Source: JAKACA01 sp050744865 (GTDB taxonomy: Bacteria > Actinomycetota > Acidimicrobiia > Acidimicrobiales > Bog-793). Taken from it: 64,000 nucleotides of DNA. The notes below the pieces were generated by a model. That model was not told where the DNA came from. It did no database searches and saw nothing but the letters and a program-made list of their open reading frames with translations. How positions within the stretch are numbered: the stretch's first letter is position 1; each line of letters starts with the position of its first letter. The translations under genes were made by a program, and so were the position numbers. The stretch covers positions 81,060-145,059 of the forward strand of contig JBOGHW010000036.1 in NCBI GenBank assembly GCA_050744865.1, given 5' to 3'. Shown here piece after piece: positions 35,066 to 43,265 of this stretch.

Positions 35066-38000
35066 GCGAGCAGGCCAAGGCGCCAGGATGGGTCCGTCGG
35101 CTCTGGGGACACATGCTCCGCCACAAGCGGGACGTCGCGCTCAGCTTGTGCGGCGCAGTCCTTGGCAGCGCCTGCCTGACGCTGGTGCCTCTCGTCGAGC
35201 GCCAGATAGTCGACGGTGTCATACTCACACACTCGTCGGCCCTCTGGCCCTGGATCACCCTCCTACTCGTACTCGGAGCAGGCGCTTTCGGCGGCGCCTA
35301 CCTTCGCCGCTTCCGGGGCGGCCGGGTCGCCCTCGCAGTTCAATACGACCTGCGCAACGACATGCACGACCACTTGCAGGCAATGGACTTCGAGAACCTC
35401 GACAGGATGCCGACCGGCCAGCTGGTCGCCCGCGCCAACTCCGACTCCACGTTGGTGCAAGGGCTCCTGAGCTTCTTCCCGATCATGAGCGGCAACGTCC
35501 TGTTGATGTTCCTCTCGCTCGGCGTCATGGTCTACCTCTCGCCCCTGCTCGCGATCGTGAGCCTGGTCGTCGTGCCGGCCCTGCTCGTCGTGTCCTACAG
35601 GATGCGCTGGCGAATCTTCCCGGCCACCTGGGACGGCCAGCAACGAGAAGGGGACGTCGCACAGATCGTGGACGAGGACGTCAACGGGGTGCGTGTGGTC
35701 AAGGCCTTCGGGCAGGAGCACCGCGAGCTGGAGCGAGTGGCCGGCGCCGCGGCGGTCCTGTACGGCTCCCAGATGAGAGCCGTCCGCCTGCAGTCCCGCT
35801 ACCAGCCGGTTCTCGAAGCCATCCCTGTCGTCGGCCAAGTTGCGATCCTGGCTCTGGGCGGTTGGCTGGCTCTCCGCCATGAGATAACGCTCGGCACGTT
35901 CCTCGCCTTCTCGACTTACATCGCCCAGCTCATGGCTCCGGCCCGCCAACTGGCAGGCGTGCTCACCATCGGCCAGCAAGCAAGGGCTGGGATCGAGCGC
36001 ATCTTCCAGCTTCTCGACTTGAAGCCGGCCGTCCGCGACCGGGACGACGCCATCGAGCTGGCCGAGCTGCGGGGGGAAGTCGACTTCGAGGGTGTCCACT
36101 TCGCCTACGGGGAGGGACACCCAGTCCTGCAAGGGGTCGATCTGCACATCGACGCCGGCGAGCATGTCGCCCTCGTCGGGGCGAGCGGGAGCGGGAAGTC
36201 GACGGTGGCAACGCTGGTGTCGCGGTTCTATGACCCGAACCAAGGGGCAGTCCTCGTGGACGGGCTCGACGTGCGCGACGTGTCGCTCGCTTCGCTGCGG
36301 CGACAGGTCGGCATGGTCTTCGAGGAGAGCTTCCTGTTCTCCGAGTCGGTGCGGGCCAACATCGCCTACAGCCGTCCGGACGCCACCGACACAGAGGTCG
36401 AGGCAGCCGCGCGGGCTGCCCAGGCCCACGAGTTCATCGAGGCGCTTCCTCGCCGATACGACACCGTCGTCGGCGAGCGGGGGCTAACCCTGTCCGGTGG
36501 GCAGCGGCAGCGCATCTGCCTCGCCCGGGCGATCCTCTCGGACCCGCGCATCTTGATCCTCGACGACGCCACGAGCGCAGTCGACTCCCGGATCGAAGAG
36601 TGCATCCACGACGCCCTCCGCTCGGTCATGGCCAACAGGACGATGATCCTGGTCGCCCACCGCCGCTCGACGCTGCACTTGGCCGACCGGATAGTCCTCG
36701 TGGAAGGCGGACGGGTTCTGGAGCAGGGCACGCACGAGTACCTCCTCTCCACGAGCGCTGCCTACCGGATGCTGCTGTCGGGGCTCGAAGAGGGCGAAGC
36801 CCAGGAAGTCGGCGACAACATCGAGTCGCTTGCCACGATCGCCTCACGAGTGCAGGCCGGCGGCACGACCGAGGCAGCCTGGGCAGGCGGCAGCAAAGGC
36901 GACCGGGCCAGCGCCAGGCAAGCCACGATGGAGTCAGTGCGTGCGCCGAGCATCGGAGCCGGGCTGGGCGGCGGGGGCGGCGGCTGGCGCCGCAACCTGG
37001 CGCCGACCCCTGAGCTGTTGGCACGCGTCGACGCCCTCCCGCCTGTGAAGGACTTCCCCACCGTCGATCTGGCCGCCGAGTCTCGCCACGACAAGGCCTT
37101 CAGCTTGCGCAGGCTGGTCTACGAGTTCCGCAAGCCCTTGCTGGTCGGGCTCGTCCTCGTGGTGCTCGACGCGCTGGCGTCGCTGTCCGGTCCTGTGCTC
37201 GTCAAAGTTGGTATCGACAGCGGGGTGTCAGCCGGATCCGAAGGCGTGCTGTTCGCGGCCTCAGGTGTCTACCTTCTCATAACGCTGCTCGATCTCGTCG
37301 ACGAGATCGGCGAGACGTTCATCACCGGTCGCGTCGCCCAACGCGTCATGATGTCGCTCCGCATCCGCATCTGGGCCCAGCTGCAGCGGTTGTCGCTCGA
37401 CTACTACGAGCGCGAGATGGCCGGGCGGATCATGACGCGGATGACCACCGACGTCGACCAGTTCGAGTCTCTCATCGAGAACGGCTTGCTGTCGGCTCTT
37501 GTGTCAATAGTCACGTTCGTCGGCGTCGGCGTCGCCCTCGTGCTCATCAACCCCGAGCTAGGGCTGTGCACGTTGACAGTCGTGGTGCCACTTGCGGCTG
37601 CCACCGTCGTCTTCCGCCGCAAGGCCGCACGCTTGTACGACCTGTCGCGTGAGCGGATAGCCATCGTCAACGCCGACTTCCAGGAGAGCCTCTCCGGCGT
37701 CCGCGAGTCTCAAGCTTTCGTGCACGAGAGCTGGACGCGACAGCGCTTCCACCGGCTGGGCGGCGACTACCTCGAGTCCCGTGTCGCCGCCCAGCGCCTC
37801 GTCGCCGTCTACTTTCCCTACGTCCAGTTCCTTTCGGCGGCAGCCGACGCCATCGTGCTCGGGGTGGGTGCCGGGCTCATCGCCCGTGGCGACCTGCAGG
37901 CTGGTGCCCTTATCGCCTTCATCCTCTACATCGACTTGTTCTTCTCGCCCATCCAGCAGCTGTCCCAGGTCTTCGACGCTTGGCAGCAGACCCGCGTCTC

Positions 38001-38928
38001 GGTGTCCCGCATCTCCGAGCTGATGCAATTCGACACCCTGACGCCTCCGGCCGCCGACCCTGTACCGATCGACCGGCTGCAAGGTGGCGTCAGTCTGCAG
38101 GCCGTCCGCTTCGCCTACCCGTCTGCGCCGGGCTTCGGTGCCCCGGGCGGTGCCGGCGGCAGGCCGACCGAGCGCCGCGGACCGGCGGACGCCAGGCGCT
38201 TGCAAGCCGCCGACGCCGTAGCGGCCAAGCCACCGGAGGCGCTGCGGGGCATCGACTTGGACGTCCGGCCCGGCGAGACCGTCGCCCTCGTCGGGGAGAC
38301 AGGGGCGGGAAAGTCGACGGTGATGAAGCTGGTCGCTCGTTTCTATGACCCTGGAGAGGGACATGTCCGCATCGACGACCACGATCTGCGCACCCTCGAC
38401 CTGCCGTCGTTCAAGCGCCAGCTCGGCTACGTGCCGCAGGAAGCGTTCCTGTTCTCCGGGTCGATACGCGACAACATCGCCTACGGACGGCCCCTCGCCT
38501 CCGACGCCGAGGTGGAGGGCGCCGCCCGTTCCGTCGGTGCCCACGACTTCGTGGCGGAATTGCCGGGCGGCTACTTGCACGAGCTGACCGAACGCGGCCG
38601 GTCCCTATCGGCGGGACAACGCCAATTGATAGCCCTCGCCCGGGCCGAGCTCGTCGATCCGGCCATCCTCCTGCTCGACGAAGCAACTTCGAACCTCGAC
38701 CTCGTCACCGAGGCGCGCGTCTCAGCTGCCATGCAGAAGGTCTCACGAGGCAGGACGACGATCCTCATCGCCCACCGGCTCCAGACAGCTCGCCAGGCCC
38801 ACCGGATCGTCGTGCTCGACCACGGCCAGGTCGTCGAGGTTGGGTCGCACGAGGAGCTTCTCGCCGCCGCTGGGGCCTACGCCTCGATGTGGGAAGCCTT
38901 CGACCTCGTGGGCAGCCGGGCAAGTTGA
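35062..38928 (+). CDS. Single-chain ABC exporter, two TMD-NBD halves fused
   Basis: 1288 residues from GTG 35062. Half 1 has a six-helix exporter TMD, then an NBD with Walker A GASGSGKS (373-380), signature LSGGQRQR (from 477) and Walker B ending D501-D502, so Asp replaces the catalytic Glu. A linker of about 120 residues follows (Gly/Ala-rich, GLGGGGGGWRRNLAP). Half 2 repeats the layout with Walker A GETGAGKS (from 1078), signature LSAGQRQL (from 1182) and D1206-E1207, a canonical catalytic Glu. One degenerate and one active ATPase site is the pattern of heterodimeric multidrug exporters such as TM287/288 and LmrCD, here in one polypeptide. It is controlled by the overlapping MarR gene. Confidence 0.93.
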   Translation: MSEQAKAPGWVRRLWGHMLRHKRDVALSLCGAVLGSACLTLVPLVERQIVDGVILTHSSALWPWITLLLVLGAGAFGGAYLRRFRGGRVALAVQYDLRNDMHDHLQAMDFENLDRMPTGQLVARANSDSTLVQGLLSFFPIMSGNVLLMFLSLGVMVYLSPLLAIVSLVVVPALLVVSYRMRWRIFPATWDGQQREGDVAQIVDEDVNGVRVVKAFGQEHRELERVAGAAAVLYGSQMRAVRLQSRYQPVLEAIPVVGQVAILALGGWLALRHEITLGTFLAFSTYIAQLMAPARQLAGVLTIGQQARAGIERIFQLLDLKPAVRDRDDAIELAELRGEVDFEGVHFAYGEGHPVLQGVDLHIDAGEHVALVGASGSGKSTVATLVSRFYDPNQGAVLVDGLDVRDVSLASLRRQVGMVFEESFLFSESVRANIAYSRPDATDTEVEAAARAAQAHEFIEALPRRYDTVVGERGLTLSGGQRQRICLARAILSDPRILILDDATSAVDSRIEECIHDALRSVMANRTMILVAHRRSTLHLADRIVLVEGGRVLEQGTHEYLLSTSAAYRMLLSGLEEGEAQEVGDNIESLATIASRVQAGGTTEAAWAGGSKGDRASARQATMESVRAPSIGAGLGGGGGGWRRNLAPTPELLARVDALPPVKDFPTVDLAAESRHDKAFSLRRLVYEFRKPLLVGLVLVVLDALASLSGPVLVKVGIDSGVSAGSEGVLFAASGVYLLITLLDLVDEIGETFITGRVAQRVMMSLRIRIWAQLQRLSLDYYEREMAGRIMTRMTTDVDQFESLIENGLLSALVSIVTFVGVGVALVLINPELGLCTLTVVVPLAAATVVFRRKAARLYDLSRERIAIVNADFQESLSGVRESQAFVHESWTRQRFHRLGGDYLESRVAAQRLVAVYFPYVQFLSAAADAIVLGVGAGLIARGDLQAGALIAFILYIDLFFSPIQQLSQVFDAWQQTRVSVSRISELMQFDTLTPPAADPVPIDRLQGGVSLQAVRFAYPSAPGFGAPGGAGGRPTERRGPADARRLQAADAVAAKPPEALRGIDLDVRPGETVALVGETGAGKSTVMKLVARFYDPGEGHVRIDDHDLRTLDLPSFKRQLGYVPQEAFLFSGSIRDNIAYGRPLASDAEVEGAARSVGAHDFVAELPGGYLHELTERGRSLSAGQRQLIALARAELVDPAILLLDEATSNLDLVTEARVSAAMQKVSRGRTTILIAHRLQTARQAHRIVVLDHGQVVEVGSHEELLAAAGAYASMWEAFDLVGSRAS

Positions 38929-38974
38929 GCGGCTGCCGGGCCTGAGCTGCCTAGCCTGAGCTGCGGCGCCGGGC

Positions 38975-39034
38975 GAGGTGGGCCGCCGGACGTACGTTGC
39001 CAGGCGCAATTCGGCGCGTGAGACGGCCCACCTG
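38975..39034 (-). repeat. Dispersed 60-bp inverted-repeat element, copy C (inverted)
   Basis: Opposite orientation to the other three copies: AGGTGGGCCGCCGGACGTAC at the left and GACGGCCCACCTG at the right. It lies between the exporter and GNAT gene ends, 9 bp before a minisatellite, in a 475-bp gene-free stretch (38929-39403). Confidence 0.85.
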
Positions 39035-39043
39035 GGCTCCGGG

Positions 39044-39329
39044 TCCGCATCGGGCCTGGCAGCCGGCCTGAGCTCCGGGTCCGCACCGGGTCTGGCAGCG
39101 GGCCTGGGCTCCGGGTCCGCATCGGGCCTGGCAGCCGGCCTGAGCTCCGGGTCCGCATCGGGTCTGGCAGCGGGCCTGGGCTCCGGATCCGCATCGGGCC
39201 TGGCAGCCGGCCTGAGCTCCGGGTCCGCATCGGGTCTGGCAGCCGGCCTGAGCTCCGGGTCCGCATCGGGTCTGGCAGCGGGCCTGGGCTCCGGGTCCGC
39301 ACCAGGTCCCGCACCGGTCTGGCAGCGGG
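39044..39329 (+). repeat. 36-bp minisatellite, seven units plus a partial one
   Basis: Contiguous units start TCCGCATCGGG at 39044, 39080, 39116, 39152, 39188, 39224 and 39260, then a degenerate partial unit to about 39329. Units differ mainly at two or three positions and alternate between two subtypes (CAGCCGG and CAGCGGG). All frames stay open because 36 is a multiple of three, but no gene is supported. There are no spacers. Confidence 0.92.
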
Positions 39330-39403
39330 CAAGGTGCGCCGCCCGAGCTCCCCACCGGCTTCAAGACGACCGGCCGGCCGGTCGTGCCCTTCCGCCTGCG
39401 GCC

Positions 39404-40420
39404 TCAGAGGGTAAGCACGTGGCGGATCATGGTCCGCCCGTACCCGTCGACGAGACGACCTACTTCCACAGCCCCGACAGCACCGGCGACCCGCAGGGAA
39501 GCCAGGTTGCCGGGCTCGACGACGATGACGGCGGTCCGAGTCGCCGTGTGCTCACGAAGGAACTGCTGGAGGAGGCGCACGGCACGGCTCACGTAGCCCT
39601 TGCCCCGGAAGGAGGGGTGGGAGCAGTACGAGATGTTCGCCTCGCCCGGCAGGCCGTACCTGTTGGCCAGGTCGCAGTCCACGTATGCGACGTAGTCGGC
39701 TTCCAGCGCGTCGACGGAGAACGACCATTTCGGGCCGCTCCCGAACGAGCCGTGGGAGGCCTGCAGGTGACGCAGTTGGTGACGTTGCTGCTCGTCCGGG
39801 CTCATCGCTTCCCACAGTTCACGGTCGCCCGGGTTCCGGAGCCGGTCCATCTGCTCGGTGTCGATGGCGTCGAGGTGCATGCCGAGGTCAGTGGCGCGCT
39901 GCCGCCGTATCGTCACCACGCCGTCGCTGTAGCTGAGCGGGGGCACGTCCCGCTTGAAGTAGAGCTGGTCGCCGATGCTTCCCGCCTCTTCGAAACGTGC
40001 CCTGCCTCCCACCCCGACCGACGCCCCGTTCCGTGGGTCGACAAGAAGCGTCGCTGTCTCGAACGCAGTGCTCGACGCCAGATGGTGCATCAGCAACTGC
40101 AGCGACCGCGTCGCGTAGCCGTTGCCGCGGTAGGGCGCGAAGACGTTGTAGCCGATGTTTACCTCCCCGGCCTGGAGCCATTCCCGGTCGACGTCGTAGT
40201 CCACCCAGCCGGCGATATCGTCACCCACTAGGACACAAGCCGACGGTTGAGGCTGCGCGCTGCCCGGACCGAGCCAGCGGTGGAACTCGCTGTCGCGCCC
40301 CGCCACAAGTGCCGGGACGTCGCCGGGCTCGCCTTGCCTGATCGTGACGACCCCGTCGGTCGTCGGACGGACTGGCGACAGCATCGGTGCGCTGTGGCGA
40401 TGGAGGCTCCCCTCAGGCAT
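39404..40420 (-). CDS. Protein with two tandem GNAT acetyltransferase domains
   Basis: 338 residues from ATG 40420 (ATG 40384 possible). The first GNAT-like domain covers about 22-160, with NIGYNVFAPYRGNGYATRSL as the acetyl-CoA loop and LLVDPRNGASVGVGGRARF-like end. The second covers about 165-338, with NISYCSHPSFRGKGYVSRAV and VVEPGNLASLRVAGAVGAVE. Both keep the R/Q-x-x-G-x-G/A phosphate loop (RGNGYA, RGKGYV). Double-GNAT proteins include aminoglycoside and mycothiol-type acetyltransferases. The substrate here is not identifiable. It is divergent from the potassium channel gene. Confidence 0.82.
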   Translation of the reverse strand: MPEGSLHRHSAPMLSPVRPTTDGVVTIRQGEPGDVPALVAGRDSEFHRWLGPGSAQPQPSACVLVGDDIAGWVDYDVDREWLQAGEVNIGYNVFAPYRGNGYATRSLQLLMHHLASSTAFETATLLVDPRNGASVGVGGRARFEEAGSIGDQLYFKRDVPPLSYSDGVVTIRRQRATDLGMHLDAIDTEQMDRLRNPGDRELWEAMSPDEQQRHQLRHLQASHGSFGSGPKWSFSVDALEADYVAYVDCDLANRYGLPGEANISYCSHPSFRGKGYVSRAVRLLQQFLREHTATRTAVIVVEPGNLASLRVAGAVGAVEVGRLVDGYGRTMIRHVLTL

Positions 40421-40482
40421 GCGCCTGCGACGCTACCGGGTGGGTCCGCGTCCGCGACGCCGGTGCGAGCCAGACTTGAGCC

Positions 40483-41439
40483 GTGATCATCTTGCTGGCT
40501 CGCGTGTTCAAGGCGAGGCATCGCCGCCACGCCGCGGTCACGCTGCTGGCTGCGTTTCTGGGATTCATGTTCCTAGGGGCATGGCTGTTTGACCTGACCC
40601 AGCACATCCCGTTCACGTCCGGCCTGTATTGGGCCATCACCACCGCTTCCACTGTCGGCTACGGCGACATCACACCGCACAACGCCTCGGGCAGATTCAT
40701 CGCCTCGGCAGTCATGCTCACTTGCATCCCTTTGCTCGCAGCCACCTTCGCCCTCCTGACGGGCGCCGCCGCGGCATCAGGACTACGAAAGGTTCTCAAC
40801 ATGGCCACCGAGTTCCCGCAAGGGTCGTACCGCCTCGTCGTCGGTTGGCATCCGACGGTGCCGACGATCCTCGACGAGCTGGTGAAAGCCAAGGACGCCG
40901 TCGTGCTCGTCGCTGACGTCGACCCTACGACGGTTCGCGACGAAGTCCACGTCGTCCGGGGAGACCCGACGACGCCGGCCGCGCTGCGCAAGGCCCGCCC
41001 CGACGGCGCGCTCCATGCCCTCGTCACGGGAGCGAGCGACGGGGACGTCCTCGTCAGCTCGGTCTTACTCCACGAGCAGGCTCCTCAGCTCTCGGTCTCC
41101 GCCCTCGTTCACTCGTCCACCGTCAGCGAAGCCCTGAGCGAGCTGGGCGTCGCCGAGACCATGTCGGCTGACGACCTGGTCGCCCACACACTGGCCAAGA
41201 GCCTCGAGACGCCGCACGCCGGCCGCTTGCTGCTCAAGCTCGTCGGCGGCGAGGACCACAAGCTGGTGGAGATCGACGCCGCCGCGGCCGAAGTCGGCCA
41301 AGCCCTTAGCCAGGTGCGCGACGATCACAAGGGTCTTGTCCTCGGCCTGGTGCGCAGCGGTGGCGTGTCGCTCGGCATCGGCGACGACCCCGTCATCGCC
41401 TCGGGGGACAAGCTGCTCGTGGCCGAACCGTTCGGCTAG
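40483..41439 (+). CDS. Potassium channel with RCK (TrkA-N-like) domain
   Basis: 318 residues from GTG 40483. Two membrane helices (about 18-38 and 68-92) flank a pore loop with the selectivity filter TVGYGD. A cytosolic RCK part follows, starting SYRLVVGWHPTVPTILDELV, with a Rossmann-like core but without a clear GxGxxG, and a TrkA-C-like C-terminus (HKLVEIDAAAAEVGQALSQ). It belongs to the two-TM ligand-gated K+ channels of the MthK type. Its transcript probably ends at the hairpin directly after the stop. Confidence 0.9.
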   Translation: MIILLARVFKARHRRHAAVTLLAAFLGFMFLGAWLFDLTQHIPFTSGLYWAITTASTVGYGDITPHNASGRFIASAVMLTCIPLLAATFALLTGAAAASGLRKVLNMATEFPQGSYRLVVGWHPTVPTILDELVKAKDAVVLVADVDPTTVRDEVHVVRGDPTTPAALRKARPDGALHALVTGASDGDVLVSSVLLHEQAPQLSVSALVHSSTVSEALSELGVAETMSADDLVAHTLAKSLETPHAGRLLLKLVGGEDHKLVEIDAAAAEVGQALSQVRDDHKGLVLGLVRSGGVSLGIGDDPVIASGDKLLVAEPFG

Positions 41440-41447
41440 CCCTCGGC

Positions 41448-41475
41448 TAGCCCGCCGTTCGCCTTCGGCGGGCTA
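41448..41475 (+). terminator. Hairpin terminator after potassium channel gene
   Basis: TAGCCCGCCG (41448-41457) pairs perfectly with CGGCGGGCTA (41466-41475) around an 8-base loop. It begins 9 bp after the channel stop and ends 10 bp before the next start, so it may also affect translation of the next gene. No U tract. Confidence 0.65.
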
Positions 41476-41485
41476 TAACGCCCCC

Positions 41486-42418
41486 ATGGAACTGCGGATC
41501 TTCACCGAACCCCAACAGGGCGCCTCGTACGACGAGCTGTTGGCAGTGGCTCGAGTGACCGAGGAGGAGGGCTTCGCGGCCTTCTTCCGCTCCGATCACT
41601 ACCTGAAGATGGGCTCGGTGAGCGGGCTCCCGGGGCCGACCGACGCCTGGATCACGCTGGCCGGCCTGGCCCGCGACACCACACGTATCCGCTTGGGGAC
41701 GTTGTTGACGGCGGGGACGTTTCGCCTGCCTGGCCCTCTGGCCATCGCAGTTGCCGAAGTAGACGCCATGAGCGGCGGCCGCGTGGAGCTAGGGCTCGGA
41801 GCCGGCTGGTACGAGCAGGAGCATGCGGCCTACGGGATACCGTTTCCCTCGCTGGCAACGAGGTTCGAGCGCCTGGAGGAACAGCTCGCCATCGTGACAG
41901 GCCTCTGGGAGACGCCGGCAGGTGGCACGTTCGACTTCCAAGGACGCCACTTCCAGCTGTCCGCCAGCCCGGCCCTTCCCAAGCCCGTCCAGTCGCCCCG
42001 TCCCCCGATCGTGGTGGGCGGCCATGGCCCCCGCCGCACGCCTCGGCTGGCGGCTCAGTTCGCCGACGAGTACAACGTGCCGTTCGCATCGGCCGAGACC
42101 TGCCAGCGCCAGTACCGGCTCGTCGACGAGGCCTGCGAGCGGGGAGGCCGTGACCCGGCGACCGTGGTCAAGTCTGCAGCCCTCGTCGTCTGCTGCGGAA
42201 CCGACGCCGCCGAGGTTAGCCACCGCGCCGAGCGGATCGGGCGCCAGGTGGAAGAGCTACGGGCCAGCGGCCTGGCCGGCACGCCGCAGGAGGTGGCCGA
42301 GAAGCTGGCCGCCTACGGCTCCGTGGGCGTCACCCGGGTCTACCTGCAGATCCTCGACCTCGACGACCTCGAGCACCTCCGCCTGGTGTCGCACGAGGTC
42401 GTGCCGCTCTTAGCCTGA
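41486..42418 (+). CDS. LLM-class F420-dependent oxidoreductase
   Basis: 310 residues from ATG 41486 (MELRIFTEPQQGASYDELL); longer frames extend into the hairpin and channel gene. Luciferase-like TIM barrel: AFFRSDHYLKMG, IRLGTLLTAGTFRLPGPLAI, SGGRVELGLGAGWYEQEH, and RPPIVVGGHGPRRTPRLAAQ. The pattern is that of the F420-dependent subgroup common in actinobacteria. It should transfer a hydride between reduced F420 and an unknown substrate. It stands alone between the channel and the TetR-MFS pair. Confidence 0.9.
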   Translation: MELRIFTEPQQGASYDELLAVARVTEEEGFAAFFRSDHYLKMGSVSGLPGPTDAWITLAGLARDTTRIRLGTLLTAGTFRLPGPLAIAVAEVDAMSGGRVELGLGAGWYEQEHAAYGIPFPSLATRFERLEEQLAIVTGLWETPAGGTFDFQGRHFQLSASPALPKPVQSPRPPIVVGGHGPRRTPRLAAQFADEYNVPFASAETCQRQYRLVDEACERGGRDPATVVKSAALVVCCGTDAAEVSHRAERIGRQVEELRASGLAGTPQEVAEKLAAYGSVGVTRVYLQILDLDDLEHLRLVSHEVVPLLA

Positions 42419-42477
42419 AGGAGCCAAACTCCCGCCGGCGGTGAAAAGAAGCCCGATCGCGTCATAGCTGCACTTGA

Positions 42478-42500
42478 TGCAACGTTACACTGACGGCACG
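42478..42500 (+). promoter_or_regulatory. Promoter and operator of the TetR-MFS operon
   Basis: The near-palindrome TGCAACGTTACA (42478-42489) overlaps a -10-like TACACT (42486-42491). The predicted start of transcription falls about 42498-42501, at or just before the ATG at 42501, so the mRNA may be leaderless. No convincing -35 was found. The site would suit autorepression by the TetR protein. Confidence 0.5.
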
Positions 42501-43265
42501 ATGGAGATGGCTAAGGACGTGGTCCTCGAGACCCTGGCGACCGAAGAGTGCTGCCATGCAGGCAGTGACGGCGAAGGCCCCGACCGGGCACTCGTTTGCG
42601 GGCGGCGCGACCGGAAGAAGCACGCCACTCGGCAGGCCCTCCGCAGCGCCGCCCTTCACCTCGTAGCCGAGCGAGGCTTCGCCCACGTGACGGTCGAGGA
42701 CATCGCCGAAGCTGCAGACGTCTCCACGAGAACCTTCTTCAACTACTTCCCGTCCAAGGAGTCCGCTGTCATCGGTGTCGACCCCGACCGTATCGAGGAG
42801 ATCCGCCTCAACCTGCTCGCCAGGGCGCCGGCGGAGTCGCCCGTGCAAGCGTTGAGCCGGGTGATCGTAGAGTACGCAGCCGCTATCGACGCCGAGATGG
42901 ACGACCTCGGCGAGGGACGAGAGGCGTGGTTCAGGCGCCTGTCCATCGTTCGAGAGGACCCGGACTTGATGGGCGCCTACGCCAGGCACGTCACCGGCGT
43001 CGAGCGGGGAGTCGCTGTAGCCCTGGCCGAGCGACTGGGGAAGGACCCTGCCGACGACCCGTATCCGGCCCTGGTGACGGCCGCCGTCTTCGCCGCCGCC
43101 CGCGTCGCCGCCCTTTACTGGAGTGCGACCGGCGGCAGTGATTCGCTCACCCGCCTGACCGAAGCCGCCGTCGACAGCTTGGCCAATGGCCTGGCCGATG
43201 ACCCCAGGTTTGCCGTCGACAACACAGGCGACGGATCACGCCACGACCCGAGGAGAACCAGATGA
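42501..43265 (+). CDS. TetR/AcrR-family transcriptional regulator
   Basis: 254 residues from ATG 42501; TTG 42474 and ATG 42477 lie upstream of the probable transcription start. HTH: RQALRSAALHLVAERGFAHV, then TVEDIAEAADVSTRTFFNYFPSKESAV. The ligand domain follows and ends in a short charged tail. The 40 residues before the HTH are unusual, with a Cys pair (EECCHAG) and a further Cys (LVCGRR). The stop overlaps the MFS start by 4 bp (ATGA), so it most likely controls that exporter. Confidence 0.9.
   Translation: MEMAKDVVLETLATEECCHAGSDGEGPDRALVCGRRDRKKHATRQALRSAALHLVAERGFAHVTVEDIAEAADVSTRTFFNYFPSKESAVIGVDPDRIEEIRLNLLARAPAESPVQALSRVIVEYAAAIDAEMDDLGEGREAWFRRLSIVREDPDLMGAYARHVTGVERGVAVALAERLGKDPADDPYPALVTAAVFAAARVAALYWSATGGSDSLTRLTEAAVDSLANGLADDPRFAVDNTGDGSRHDPRRTR

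Noticed and set aside
39044..39329. CRISPR array
   Set aside because: The 36-bp units follow each other with no spacers, vary at fixed positions, and no cas gene is present.
38978..40231. Rightward ORF of 417 codons through the minisatellite and GNAT gene
   Set aside because: It consists of the minisatellite and the antisense of the double-GNAT gene, which has clear domain motifs.
41485..41485. Readthrough fusion of the potassium channel with the LLM oxidoreductase
   Set aside because: The channel stop, a perfect hairpin and a new ATG separate them, and the frames differ.
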